From Pseudomonas multiresinivorans (GTDB lineage Bacteria; Pseudomonadota; Gammaproteobacteria; Pseudomonadales; Pseudomonadaceae), in the NCBI RefSeq assembly GCF_012971725.1, contig NZ_CP048833.1, positions 6,453,593 through 6,517,592 of the forward strand: a stretch of 64,000 nt of DNA. Reading direction: 5' to 3'. Numbering within the stretch: the first letter of the stretch is position 1; every line of letters starts with the position of its first letter. The translations under genes were made by a program, and so were the position numbers. Under the pieces are notes generated by a model. That model was not told where the DNA came from and ran no database searches. It was given only the letters and a program-made list of their open reading frames with translations. Positions 16,089 through 25,081 of this stretch are shown here, piece by piece.

Positions 16089-18044
16089 CTACATAACGAC
16101 GGTGTCGAACAGCGCATTGCGCTGCCTTTCCTGCTGGGCCTCGGCGATCAGCCGGCGCATTGCCGGGACCAGCTCATCCAACAGTTGCTGCGGATTGACG
16201 ATGTTGCCCGCCACGTTGATGCTCACCTGCGGCGAGAAGGTCCAGTTGGCTGGAGCGTTGGCGGCCATAGCTGCGGCGACCGGAGTTGCCGGAGCCGGCG
16301 CGGCAGACTGCGATTTCGCTGCCTCGTCCGCCGGACCGAACAGCGCCCCGACCTTGCCACCGATCAACTCGCCCACGGTTGCGCCAATGGAACCTCCGAC
16401 CAGCGTGCCCACCAGCGGAATCGGGATCAGTGTGCCCACAGCCGCACCGACTGTCGCGCCAATGGCGGCACCACCGGCCTTGCCGTAGCCAACCGCCTTC
16501 TGCGCGGGCGACTGATCACTGGCATAGACCGAGGCAGCATCGGCAATCGCCATCGCAGCACTGACCGGACCGAAGCGTCGCAGCCCCGCTCCCAGTCCCC
16601 GCGCCAGTCCACTCACCGCCCTCTCGACTCCGGAGGCGCCTACGCTTCGCACCACTGCTGTGCCACGGCGCAGAATGCCGCCAGCGGCGCGGCCGACACG
16701 CGAAGAGCGCACGGATTTTGCCGCGCGGCCGATCCATCCGGAGGCGACTCCGGCGGCGCGTCCCAGGGTGGACCGGGCGCGCTGGAAGATACCGCCACGC
16801 GCCGCATTGCCCGAGCCGCCAGTTTTCGCTTTGCCGGTGCCTTTGCCTTTGCTCTTGCCTTTGGGTCTGCCATCAGAGAAGTCACCCAACCCGCCAGTTG
16901 GCCAGTTGGTGACGAAGACATCCTGGACCTCGCGCCTGCCCCAGTTCCAGGGCATCGCATCATTGGCGTCCTCGACGAATTTCTTTGCGTCGATCAGTGA
17001 CTTCAGCGCCAGCAGACCACCACCGACAAACTCCAGGGCGCCCTGATGGCTGAGCACGGCATCACCAATTCCCAGCATGGCGCCGGAAATCTTCTGCTCG
17101 CTGGCCTCCAGCTGCCCCAGCGGAGAATCCTGATGTTGCTTGACGCCCTGCTGCAACAGGTCGGCCGGGGCGGCAGCCAGGGACTGCCTGGTCTGCAACA
17201 AAGCCTCAGTCTTCTGCGAGTCTCCTGGCCGCAACGAGGCCAGGCTGCCAAGCAGATCGCGGCTGAACAGCTCGACCGACGGCGCTTCCTTCTGACCACG
17301 CCACGCCACTGCACTCAACGCACGCTCCAGATCGGCGGCATTGTTGATGCCTCCCTTCTGCTGCAGGGCGCTGATCAGTTGTGCTGCCGTTTGCGTCGAC
17401 ACGCCCTGTCCCTGGGCGAACCTGGCCGCCACCGGCAACATCGTGTCCATATCGCGGAGCGGCACCTTGCTCTCGGCCATCGCCTGCGCCAGGTCCAGCA
17501 CCTTTTCGTGGGGCATCGCAGCAGCATCCGCCGCCGTCACAACGCGCTTGCCCAATGCCGCCTCGGCGACCGGGTCGTAGGGTTGCCCTGCCGCTTCGCG
17601 AACCTGCATCAGACGCCCACGAAACGCGAGGCTCGCGCTCAGGGAGGATCGCGCGACATCACCGACAGAGTTCAGCTCGGCCAACGACTTTGTCGCCGTT
17701 TCCATTCGCTGCCAATCGTTCGCCGGTGCGCTCGCCCCTGGCGCTACAGCGACGGTGATTTTCGGCAAGCGAACCTCTGCCGGCCGCAGCCCCAGCAGAT
17801 CGATGATCCGTCGCAGCGCCAGCCTGGTTTCCCCCGCGTTGCGCTCACTGGCGCGATGGCGGACATCCTGGTTGTCCAGAACGGCATCGATGCCATCCAC
17901 CAGCGTGCGCATGGGCAGACTTGCATCCAGTTTTCCAACGAGGGTTCCCAGGCGCACGGCGGAGTCCGTTATCACCCGGCCGAGCGTGCTGCCCAGACCG
18001 ACGACAGCCGCCACCAGCACGTCCGGCTTTTCACTCATTTCCAT
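16089..18044 (-). CDS. Tail tape-measure protein
   Basis: 651 residues. It sets tail-tube length and is used up as the sheath assembles. Predicted largely helical. A central region rich in Arg/Lys/Gly (about 365-450), then a hydrophobic Gly/Ala segment (about 510-570, including GAAIGATVGAAVGTLIPIPLVG), fit a membrane-inserting tape measure. The position after E/E' and before U is standard. A GGAGCG/CGCTCC hairpin lies just upstream (18084-18107). Confidence 0.8.
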   Translation of the reverse strand: MEMSEKPDVLVAAVVGLGSTLGRVITDSAVRLGTLVGKLDASLPMRTLVDGIDAVLDNQDVRHRASERNAGETRLALRRIIDLLGLRPAEVRLPKITVAVAPGASAPANDWQRMETATKSLAELNSVGDVARSSLSASLAFRGRLMQVREAAGQPYDPVAEAALGKRVVTAADAAAMPHEKVLDLAQAMAESKVPLRDMDTMLPVAARFAQGQGVSTQTAAQLISALQQKGGINNAADLERALSAVAWRGQKEAPSVELFSRDLLGSLASLRPGDSQKTEALLQTRQSLAAAPADLLQQGVKQHQDSPLGQLEASEQKISGAMLGIGDAVLSHQGALEFVGGGLLALKSLIDAKKFVEDANDAMPWNWGRREVQDVFVTNWPTGGLGDFSDGRPKGKSKGKGTGKAKTGGSGNAARGGIFQRARSTLGRAAGVASGWIGRAAKSVRSSRVGRAAGGILRRGTAVVRSVGASGVERAVSGLARGLGAGLRRFGPVSAAMAIADAASVYASDQSPAQKAVGYGKAGGAAIGATVGAAVGTLIPIPLVGTLVGGSIGATVGELIGGKVGALFGPADEAAKSQSAAPAPATPVAAAMAANAPANWTFSPQVSINVAGNIVNPQQLLDELVPAMRRLIAEAQQERQRNALFDTVVM

Positions 18045-18120
18045 TTCACTCGCCCTCTGACGACATTCGTCACTTCAACGACAAGGGAGCGCCGGTCACC
18101 CGACGCTCCGCCAGGGCGAA

Positions 18121-18246
18121 CTAGCCCGCCTCGTCCCCCAGCCACCAACGCAGGTCGCTGAGGGTCATGCACTCCAGTTCGCCGGCCGTGAAGCCCGACT
18201 CAGTCGCCAGTCGCCGCGCCAGCTGGCGCATCAGCGCGAAGCTCAT
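18121..18246 (-). CDS. Tail assembly protein E' (C-terminal frame of E+E')
   Basis: 41 codons from ATG 18244-18246, starting MSFALMRQLARRLATES and ending LSDLRWWLGDEAG, like the short P2 GpE-type domain that recruits tape measure. It overlaps the 3' end of E in the -2 (equals +1) frame. An AGAGGA site 7 nt upstream would allow separate initiation. A -2 slip at GGC-GCG would instead make an E-E' fusion, as in phage Mu. Confidence 0.65.
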   Translation of the reverse strand: MSFALMRQLARRLATESGFTAGELECMTLSDLRWWLGDEAG

Positions 18247-18541
18247 CGTCGTCCTCTCGCACCAGGCGAAAGTAGGCGTGTTGCAGGCGCTGGTAATCGC
18301 TGAGCTTGAGCCCCTCCAGGTCCTGACGGCTGACCTGCACCAGCGAGGCGAACAGTTGCAGCTCGCGCTCCTCGTCATCACTGGCCACCTTGCTGGCCAG
18401 GCGGATGTCACGCACGGTCGGCGCACGCAGGGTGAGGACGTCCACATCGACGCCATTGCAGGAGGTCGGACGGGACAGCTTCACCACCGCCGCGTCCTCG
18501 GAAAGGCTCAGCCACGCGGGCTGTTTGACAGAGTCTTGCAT
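18200..18541 (-). CDS. Tail assembly chaperone E
   Basis: 113 residues beginning MQDSVKQPAWLSLSEDAAVVKLSRP, of the phage tail assembly chaperone type. Located between tube and tape measure, the place of the G/GT or E/E' pair. GGAG lies before the ATG at 18539-18541; a GTG one codon earlier is less likely. Its end overlaps E' in another frame. Confidence 0.75.
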   Translation of the reverse strand: MQDSVKQPAWLSLSEDAAVVKLSRPTSCNGVDVDVLTLRAPTVRDIRLASKVASDDEERELQLFASLVQVSRQDLEGLKLSDYQRLQHAYFRLVREDDDELRADAPAGAATGD

Positions 18542-18552
18542 CACGGCTCTCC

Positions 18553-19056
18553 TCAGACGCCCAGGTCGTTACGCATGGCGGCGAGCTGGTCGACGCCGTC
18601 GATCTTGCGCACCGAGTTGGCCGGGTCGATCTCGAACATCTCGCGACCCTCGACTTCCAGCTTGTAGTAGGTGACCGCCACGCTGTAAGTGCAGGCGGCC
18701 AGGTCGCCGGCTTTCCAGTCGCCCGGGTTGATCTCCTTGAGCAGGCCACGGACGGTGGCGACTACCGGAACGGTGCCGCCCTTCTGGGTCTTGAAGGAGC
18801 CGCGGAAGGTGCCGTTGAATGCCCCCTGGTCGCTCAGGCCGAAGAACTTCATGGCCTCGCGGCGCGCGCCGTTGGTGGTGAACTTTGCCTCCATGGCCTC
18901 CAGGCCGACGTCGAGCAGGACCGGAGCGTCCATGCCACCGGCACGGTACTCCTGGGTCTTCACCTTGAGGGTCGGCAGGGTCAGGGAGGGCACGTCACCG
19001 GCAAAGCTGACGCCGTCGACGAAGAGGTTGGTATTGGTCAGGATCTGCGGAATCAT
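18553..19056 (-). CDS. Tail tube protein (FII family)
   Basis: 167 residues, the inner-tube subunit of contractile tails. It starts MIPQILTNTNLFVDGVSFAG and has the P2 FII-like pattern (LPTLKVKTQEYRAGGMDAPV, SVAVTYYKLEVEGREMFEID). Co-cistronic with sheath, 12 bp downstream of it. The length is close to the 168 residues I recall for the PAO1 R-pyocin tube. Confidence 0.92.
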   Translation of the reverse strand: MIPQILTNTNLFVDGVSFAGDVPSLTLPTLKVKTQEYRAGGMDAPVLLDVGLEAMEAKFTTNGARREAMKFFGLSDQGAFNGTFRGSFKTQKGGTVPVVATVRGLLKEINPGDWKAGDLAACTYSVAVTYYKLEVEGREMFEIDPANSVRKIDGVDQLAAMRNDLGV

Positions 19057-19068
19057 CTGGGGTTCTCC

Positions 19069-20229
19069 TTAAGCTGCGTCCAGGACTTCGGTGAGCCACT
19101 GGTCGGTCACCTCGACGCGGAAGTTGGGGTTCTCGGCAGGCGGTACGTCGGTGAAGCGGATGTTCCAGTACACCTTGCCCTGGGCCAGTTGGCTGGCGGT
19201 GTTGAGTTCCGGGTCGGCATAGACCTCGAAGTCGATCACCGCGCCCTGGTTCTTCAGGTCGCGCATGAAGGCCTGCAGGCCCTCGGTGACATCCTTCACG
19301 TAGGTCTTGGTGATGCCACGGTCGACCGCCCACTTGTGCCCGGCGAGGATCGCGTCCATCACCATGTCCATGGTCCGCACGCGGGTCACGAAGGCCCACT
19401 TGGCGTCGCTGGAGAGGGTGCGGTTGCCCCACAGGCGGTAGCCGTCGTCGCGGATGATGGTGGTGATGTTGGCGTTGTTGAGCAGGTTGGCGCGGCAGGT
19501 CTCGTCGCCGTCGAGGAATTCGATGGGCCGGCCGGTACCGGTGATGCCGAGCAGTTCCTTGTTCGACGGCGAGGACCAGAAGCCGTACTGGCTGTCGGTC
19601 CAGGCGAACAGCGCGGCGGCGTTGGCGGATGCCGGTGCGTCAACTGTGGCGCTGCTGGCGGTATCCCAGTACTGCACGCCCGGATCGACCAGGTAAATGC
19701 GCTTGCTGCCGAACTCTTCGGCGTAGGCAATGGCCTCCTCGTCGGTGGTGTTGGGGCCGTCGACGATGGCGATGGCGCGCAACTTCTCGGCCAGCGCGCC
19801 CATGGCAGTGCCGACCGCCTGAGTGGCGGAATGCTTCGGCGCGATCAGCAGACGCGGCTGGGCATTGAAGCGCGACTTGCCATCGAGCAGCGCCTGCAGG
19901 CCGGTACGCTGGCCGGCTTCGGTGACGCTGCCGATGATCGAGGAAGTCTGCTGCGCAGCATCCTCGACCTTCGTCACGCCGACGGCCACGACCACTGCGG
20001 CGGACTGGGTGAAGATGGCGGTGCAGGACTTGTAGATGGCCGATGCGGTACCGAAGGCGGCGGCCGCTTCACGCAGGTTGGTGAGCAGCACGGGCATGTC
20101 CGCCTGTGCGGTCAGCTTGCTATCGGGGGTGAAGGTATCCACCAGGCCGATGATCGAGGACGACGGCAGCGCAATGGTGCGCGCACCGACGTCGACATTG
20201 GTCACGGTGACGCCGTGAAAGAAGCTCAT
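19069..20229 (-). CDS. Contractile tail sheath protein (FI family)
   Basis: 386 residues, the length I recall for the R-pyocin sheath. Polymerises around the tube and contracts to drive it through the target envelope. It begins MSFFHGVTVTNVDVGARTIALP and contains GTGRPIEFLDGDETCRANLLNN and the C-terminal VYWNIRFTDVPPAENP, both typical of P2 FI. The ATG at 20227-20229 has GGAGAAAA upstream. A strong terminator lies just ahead (20253-20271). Confidence 0.93.
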   Translation of the reverse strand: MSFFHGVTVTNVDVGARTIALPSSSIIGLVDTFTPDSKLTAQADMPVLLTNLREAAAAFGTASAIYKSCTAIFTQSAAVVVAVGVTKVEDAAQQTSSIIGSVTEAGQRTGLQALLDGKSRFNAQPRLLIAPKHSATQAVGTAMGALAEKLRAIAIVDGPNTTDEEAIAYAEEFGSKRIYLVDPGVQYWDTASSATVDAPASANAAALFAWTDSQYGFWSSPSNKELLGITGTGRPIEFLDGDETCRANLLNNANITTIIRDDGYRLWGNRTLSSDAKWAFVTRVRTMDMVMDAILAGHKWAVDRGITKTYVKDVTEGLQAFMRDLKNQGAVIDFEVYADPELNTASQLAQGKVYWNIRFTDVPPAENPNFRVEVTDQWLTEVLDAA

Positions 20230-20252
20230 AGGGTTTTCTCCAGACATAAAAA

Positions 20253-20271
20253 AACCCGCACTGGGCGGGTT
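20253..20271 (-). terminator. Strong intrinsic terminator between fibre-chaperone and sheath genes
   Basis: Stem AACCCGC / GCGGGTT with a 5-nt loop. The transcript strand continues with an uninterrupted run of seven Us. It lies 24 bp after the chaperone stop and 23 bp before the sheath start. Sheath and all genes beyond therefore need read-through, antitermination or another promoter. Confidence 0.85.
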
Positions 20272-20295
20272 CTGTTAATGGCTCGTGCGAAGCGA

Positions 20296-20721
20296 TTACT
20301 GCTCCGGCAACTGAGGCCACATAAGGGTTTGAGGATAGTGGGGCTGTTGCTCCACCCGGTTGACTTCAACTCGGTAAACTTTCCAGTCATGCAGCCTCTG
20401 GATTTCCTCCGGGGTAGCAATCCCGAGCTCCACCGAGTCCTGCAGCGGGGCGATCTTTTCTGCGGCCTGCTGCAGCAGATGACTCTTCTGGTAAGAGATT
20501 TCCGCTATCAGTTGCCCACTCGTAGGCACAGCGCAGGGCGCAATGTCACCGAATTCTCCAGCTATTGCCTTCTGGAAAATCTCGCGCCCATGGGCCTCGC
20601 CGTCATTGGGCGTTGCCGTGAAAGGCACCTCGCCCAAGCCTTCGAAGGTCACCAGCAACGATATGCCGGTCTGCGCCTCGTCCACCCAGAATGGTTGGCT
20701 GGCTTTCAAGAAATTCAACAT
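20296..20721 (-). CDS. Tail fibre assembly chaperone
   Basis: 141 residues directly abutting the fibre stop codon. Starts MLNFLKASQPFWVDEAQTGISL and contains ATPEEIQRLHDWKVYRVEVNR, the pattern of caudovirus tail-fibre assembly proteins (the T4 gp38/P2 G group). Needed for folding or trimerising the cognate fibre. Such chaperones usually exchange with their fibre as a pair. Confidence 0.85.
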   Translation of the reverse strand: MLNFLKASQPFWVDEAQTGISLLVTFEGLGEVPFTATPNDGEAHGREIFQKAIAGEFGDIAPCAVPTSGQLIAEISYQKSHLLQQAAEKIAPLQDSVELGIATPEEIQRLHDWKVYRVEVNRVEQQPHYPQTLMWPQLPEQ

Positions 20722-23283
20722 TCACGCGATCCTCAGGAACAGACTGGCCCCGCCAGTTCCGCTGTTGTTGTCACTATAGAGCTGGCCCATCAGACGCCAG
20801 GTCCCACCAGCGAAGTTCTTCACTCCATTGGTGTCTCCGGCGATGTTGGTATAGAACAGACTGCCGCCCGCCGAGACCGACCCGGCCGCCGCGCCCAACG
20901 CCCCGCCGGCATTGTTTCGCAAGAGCGCATACGTCCCGACGGCGCCGGTTGCAGAGTTTGCTGCCAGACGCGACAGGCCGTGCATGTCCGTCCAGAGGTA
21001 GCCCAGATCAAGGGCATCAACCTGGATTCGTGCCCCGGTGCCGTTCTGCGCCCACCCGATGTAAACCGTATTGGTACCCTGGGCATTGCCACCACCTTGG
21101 CGAACCGGGACAAAGCCCAGCCAGCTCTGAAGATAATGAGTTCCGCCATCTGTTTTCCTGCAGTAGACGTTGCCGCCATCATGACCTATGCCAACGGCGA
21201 TCCCCTCCCTGGAAGCTCCGTCGGTGATCCCGTAGCCCCCCAGCGTTGTTGCTTTACCGGCCTTGCCCGCGAGTGCGTTGGTAACGGTCGCTGCGAAACT
21301 GGGGTCATTGCCCAACGCTGCGGCAAGCTCCTTGAGCGTATCCAGCGAGGCCGGCGCACCGCCGACTAGATTTGCAACAGCCGTCGACACAAAGGCAGTG
21401 GTAGCCAATTGTGCGCTGTTACTCCCGGCAGCAGCAGTGGGTGCTGTTGGGACGCCAGTCAGTGCCTGCGAGTCGACCTTCGCCAGCTCCACTGGCGTTC
21501 GCCAGCTCCCATCACTGTTGCTGGATCGCCCCCAGAACCGATCGGTGTAAGGGGCATTCATCAGCTCAAAACCGCGGCTGCCGTTGTAGGTCACCCGGAT
21601 GACAAAGGCGTTGGTATTCGGATACGGCGATACAGGTCCTGGGAGGTAATACATTCCCGATTTCAGGTTAGCCAGTGCATCCGCATCAGCTGGAACACTG
21701 CCCGTAGTAGCACTTGCCAGCCCCGCACCTTGCAGAGTGGCTTGCACGGAAGCAGTGGTACTGAACTCCTGCCAGGCCTGCCAAGTGCCATTGCGGCGTC
21801 GGTAGAAGATGCGCTCCACGCCGTATGGCTGGAAGAGCTGGAAACCGGCTGTTCCATAGACCTTGTGCAGAACCAAGCCTGAGTTCGCAAGTGGAGTGCC
21901 TGCTGCGCTGGCCGTGACATAATAGAACCCTGCAGCGGCAGTCACATCGTCCACATCCGCAAGAGTCGGGGCGGCTCCCGCACCTCCAAGACCGATCTTC
22001 TCCCGCAGGACATTCCAGACATACCCAGTCGTAGCCAAAGCATTGTCTGCCCGATCACTTGCGGCTGTCGGAGCCATCGGAGCCCCACTGAATACGGGGC
22101 TATCCAGGAAGGCATTCTCCCGCCAAGGTCCCCAAGCGGAAGTTCCCCTACGGCGAATCCAGGTGCGATCCCCGCTATACAGCACGAATATCTGGAATCC
22201 GCCTGCACCGTAAACTCGATGAATCAACCCGCCTTGCGCCACGATTGGTGTCCCCGTCGCGGTGCTTGGAACGAAGTAGAGTCCGGAAAGCAGCGATGGA
22301 TCATCCAGGTCATTTGCCTGAGCACTGTTCAGAGAAGTTGTCGCGAGGCCATAGGCTGCCATCGCATTCCGCACGAATGCCGTGGTAGCAAGACTGGTGT
22401 CGTTGTCCGATGCATCCGGTGTCGGAGCCGTGGGGTTGCCGGAGAAAGCCGGCGACGCCAGTCGCGCCAACCCGTTAGTGATGTTCTGGAATGTCAGTGC
22501 AGTCGCACCCAGAGCAATGGGCGCATCGGTGACCAGCTGCCACACCGTATCGGCCTGGGCTGTCCCAGTTTCGACAGAGACAGTCAGAGCCGGGGTCACC
22601 TCGGCATTTTCGTCGCAGTCCTCGCTACGCTTCCAAGCTCCGCTGGCGGCAACGTAGATGCCGTTCTCGCTGGCGGTCGTCTGGTTCTTGACCAGTACCC
22701 TGTCGCCAGCGATCAGCGCGACGCCGTCCACGCTCTGGATCCCGCTCAAAGTGATGTTGGCAGTGGTTGCCGTGCGCACGGACTGCTTGTAGTCCGTGCG
22801 ATTCATGGCACTGACGATTGCACCGTCCACATAGTCCCGAGTCGCCAGGACCACGCTGGGATCGACGGTCAGTTGAACCGACGACGTGTTGCTGACGAGC
22901 AACACCATGCGGACGGTCTGTGTGCGGCCGCTGCCTTCGGCCAATTGCGGTTTGTACGAGGGCGCGCAGTTGGCATAGGCGACCAGAGCCCCCGTCTCGT
23001 CGTACAGACCGAGTTCACGAAGCCACCAACCGCCCACATCGGCGGGAATGATCTGCTCGGCAATGATGCGTGAGCTATTGCTCGGATCGACATCAAGGCT
23101 GTTCAGAGGTGCACGACGCACCTCGTTGACCAGCGCAGTACGACCGGCATCAGGCGTGGGTACGGTACCTCCGCCGTCGCCCACAGCAAGCTGGGTAATC
23201 TTCAGAGTGGTGCCTTGCGCAGTGGCATTCGCCAGCTTGCCGGCACCGATGGTAGTGAGGAGTGCGTAGTAGGTTACGGCCAT
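20722..23283 (-). CDS. R-type tailocin tail fibre (receptor binding)
   Basis: 853 residues, longer than the roughly 690 I recall for PAO1 R2 fibre. The N-terminus (1-155) is the conserved baseplate-attachment domain (MAVTYYALLTTIGAGKLANA). Three tandem knob-like modules follow, about 333-392, 451-508 and 542-601, each with the pattern G-Y-x-x..G-F-Q/E-L/I-F/M..W-x-x-W. They are separated by SPxFSGxPxAPT..LATT linkers near 278-305, 395-422 and 608-632. The C-terminal 690-853 is a distinct Gly/Ser-rich domain likely contacting lipopolysaccharide. The start RBS is weak. Confidence 0.88.
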   Translation of the reverse strand: MAVTYYALLTTIGAGKLANATAQGTTLKITQLAVGDGGGTVPTPDAGRTALVNEVRRAPLNSLDVDPSNSSRIIAEQIIPADVGGWWLRELGLYDETGALVAYANCAPSYKPQLAEGSGRTQTVRMVLLVSNTSSVQLTVDPSVVLATRDYVDGAIVSAMNRTDYKQSVRTATTANITLSGIQSVDGVALIAGDRVLVKNQTTASENGIYVAASGAWKRSEDCDENAEVTPALTVSVETGTAQADTVWQLVTDAPIALGATALTFQNITNGLARLASPAFSGNPTAPTPDASDNDTSLATTAFVRNAMAAYGLATTSLNSAQANDLDDPSLLSGLYFVPSTATGTPIVAQGGLIHRVYGAGGFQIFVLYSGDRTWIRRRGTSAWGPWRENAFLDSPVFSGAPMAPTAASDRADNALATTGYVWNVLREKIGLGGAGAAPTLADVDDVTAAAGFYYVTASAAGTPLANSGLVLHKVYGTAGFQLFQPYGVERIFYRRRNGTWQAWQEFSTTASVQATLQGAGLASATTGSVPADADALANLKSGMYYLPGPVSPYPNTNAFVIRVTYNGSRGFELMNAPYTDRFWGRSSNSDGSWRTPVELAKVDSQALTGVPTAPTAAAGSNSAQLATTAFVSTAVANLVGGAPASLDTLKELAAALGNDPSFAATVTNALAGKAGKATTLGGYGITDGASREGIAVGIGHDGGNVYCRKTDGGTHYLQSWLGFVPVRQGGGNAQGTNTVYIGWAQNGTGARIQVDALDLGYLWTDMHGLSRLAANSATGAVGTYALLRNNAGGALGAAAGSVSAGGSLFYTNIAGDTNGVKNFAGGTWRLMGQLYSDNNSGTGGASLFLRIA

Positions 23284-23341
23284 GATTGGACACTCAAGCA
23301 GTCGATGTCAGATTTCAGTCCAGAGGACTGTTGCCACCCGA

Positions 23342-23875
23342 TTACGGAGGGCTGGAGAAAACGGTGATGGTGTCCCCGTCATAAACGACCGAGCCGACGT
23401 AGAGCGGCCCCAACGGTTCCACGCTGATATCTAGCCCAATGAGGTGTCTGGTAAGAGGCTTAGCGTCATCAATAAGACGCTCTACCTCCTGGTACATCTC
23501 TTCGCTGATACCGCTGTCGAGTACGCCGATGCGCAGTCGAAAGGTACCGGGCTCGCCCTTGGGCTCCATGTGCCACCACTCGATTACCTCGATGAGGTAA
23601 CCCAGCGGCTCAATCACCCGCCGGAGCGCGGCGATGGTTCCCTTGTGCTGATGGATGCGAAACGCAGCGGCCACCGCCTTGCGCTTCACCGCCTCGTTCC
23701 AGGCCGGATCCCAGCGGTCCACCGACCAGGCCCAGGCGAGATACGGCAGCAGCGCGACCGGGCAGCGTTGCGGGTCCATCAGCTCGCGCAGGGGCACTGG
23801 CAGGTCACCGACCTGCACATCGGCCAGCGCACGCTCCAGCGGCGTCGAGTTGATCGGCAGCAGGCGGCTACTCAT
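23342..23875 (-). CDS. Baseplate protein I (tail protein I)
   Basis: 177 residues starting MSSRLLPINSTPLERALA, with the family core PVALLPYLAWAWSVDRWDP and RIHQHKGTIAALRRVIEPLG. P2 gpI-like wedge component linking baseplate and fibre. The ATG at 23873-23875 overlaps the J stop by 8 nt. It precedes the fibre gene by 58 bp, as in P2. Confidence 0.9.
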   Translation of the reverse strand: MSSRLLPINSTPLERALADVQVGDLPVPLRELMDPQRCPVALLPYLAWAWSVDRWDPAWNEAVKRKAVAAAFRIHQHKGTIAALRRVIEPLGYLIEVIEWWHMEPKGEPGTFRLRIGVLDSGISEEMYQEVERLIDDAKPLTRHLIGLDISVEPLGPLYVGSVVYDGDTITVFSSPP

Positions 23876-24758
23876 CGGAGCCACCGACGCGGATCTGGTA
23901 GCCGCTGCAATAAGCCGCCTGGGTGGAGTCGAGCACCACGTCCGCCGCCGGCTTCGCCAGTTCGACGCGCTGCACGCCTTCCACATGCAGGGCGGCAAAC
24001 AGCGCGCTGCGGCGGATATCCCGGCCGATGCGGCGCTGGGTAGCGATGTAGCTCTGCAGCGAAGCTTCGGCAGCCTGCTGGATCAGCTCGGCCTCCGGCC
24101 CCGGGTAGATATAGAGCACGGCATCGACCTGGTAAGGCACGATGGCGGCGGACTGCACCGTGAGACGGTCGCCTACCGGGCGCACATCCTCATCGTTCAG
24201 AGCCATGCGCACCGCCTGGAGCAGCTCTTCCGAGGCAGCGCCGTTGCCCTCGGAGGACAGCACGCTGACCAGTGCTTCGCACGGCTGCGGGCTGACCGCC
24301 GAGACGTCGGCGATGCGCCCGTCGGCGCCGAGCGCGAAGGCCACGTAGGCGTTGCGCGGGCCGGCCACCGAAAGCTGATCGAAGGCCAACTGGGTGCGGT
24401 TGCGCAGCGAGTCGTCGCCCTCCAGCACGGCCGGTGTCGGCGGCGAGGTGGTGGCGTCCGCCTGCTGGATCACCAGGCGCTTGACGTTGTAACCGGCGGC
24501 CAGTTGATCGAGGTCGCCCTGCGTCGCATAACCGAGCATCACGGCACGGGCGGCGTCGTTGATCCGGGCGCGCAGCAGCAGCTCGCGGTAGGCCGCCAGC
24601 TCCAGCAGCTTGACCACCGGATCGGACTCCAGCGCGGCGTTCCAGGCCTCACCCATGGCACTGCGGAAATCCGCCAGCAGCTCGTCGTAGAGGCTCTCGT
24701 AGTCGAGGTTTTCCACCACTTCCGGGGCGGGCAGCTGGGACAGGTCGATGAGGCTCAT
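23868..24758 (-). CDS. Baseplate wedge protein J
   Basis: 296 residues, P2 gpJ family. Begins MSLIDLSQLPAPEVVENLDY and has the conserved RELLLRARINDAARAVMLGYA and NVKRLVIQQAD segments. With W it forms the wedge that triggers sheath contraction. Start overlaps the W stop by 4 nt. Confidence 0.9.
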   Translation of the reverse strand: MSLIDLSQLPAPEVVENLDYESLYDELLADFRSAMGEAWNAALESDPVVKLLELAAYRELLLRARINDAARAVMLGYATQGDLDQLAAGYNVKRLVIQQADATTSPPTPAVLEGDDSLRNRTQLAFDQLSVAGPRNAYVAFALGADGRIADVSAVSPQPCEALVSVLSSEGNGAASEELLQAVRMALNDEDVRPVGDRLTVQSAAIVPYQVDAVLYIYPGPEAELIQQAAEASLQSYIATQRRIGRDIRRSALFAALHVEGVQRVELAKPAADVVLDSTQAAYCSGYQIRVGGSDE

Positions 24759-25081
24759 GCCGCCACCTCCAGACCGACTTCGTCACCCAGGTAGATGCCG
24801 CGCAAGCGCAGCGAGACGCTACCGCCCATCACCGCCGTCACCTGCACGGAACTCAGGCGCAGGCGCGGCTCCCAGCGGCCGATGGCGCGGGCTACTTCCG
24901 CCTGTACTGCTCCCTTCCAGCCCTCGGTCACCGGCAGGTCGACCATGCGCCGCAGGCGACTGCCGTACTCGGGGCGCATGCGTCGACTGCCCAGCGGCGT
25001 GCCGAGGATGTCCTCGATGGATTGTTTCAGGTGTGCCAGCCCACTGAGCGGCTGGCCGTTGCGCCGATCCATGCCGATCAT
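24755..25081 (-). CDS. Baseplate protein W (gp25-like)
   Basis: 108 residues starting MIGMDRRNGQPLSGLAHLKQ, with the gp25 motif IEDILGTPLGSRRMRPEYGS (including the EPR-like MRPEYG turn). It nucleates the sheath on the wedge. The ATG at 25079-25081 overlaps the stop of a 16-codon leader frame. A longer in-frame start upstream is not supported by homology. Confidence 0.88.
   Translation of the reverse strand: MIGMDRRNGQPLSGLAHLKQSIEDILGTPLGSRRMRPEYGSRLRRMVDLPVTEGWKGAVQAEVARAIGRWEPRLRLSSVQVTAVMGGSVSLRLRGIYLGDEVGLEVAA

Noticed and set aside
15228..17000. 590-codon open frame opposite the tape-measure and U genes
   Set aside because: High-GC antisense shadow of long genes; composition is His/Gln/Arg noise with no family.
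19189..21369. 726-codon forward frame across sheath, chaperone and fibre genes
   Set aside because: Spans three real leftward genes; no start, RBS or family.
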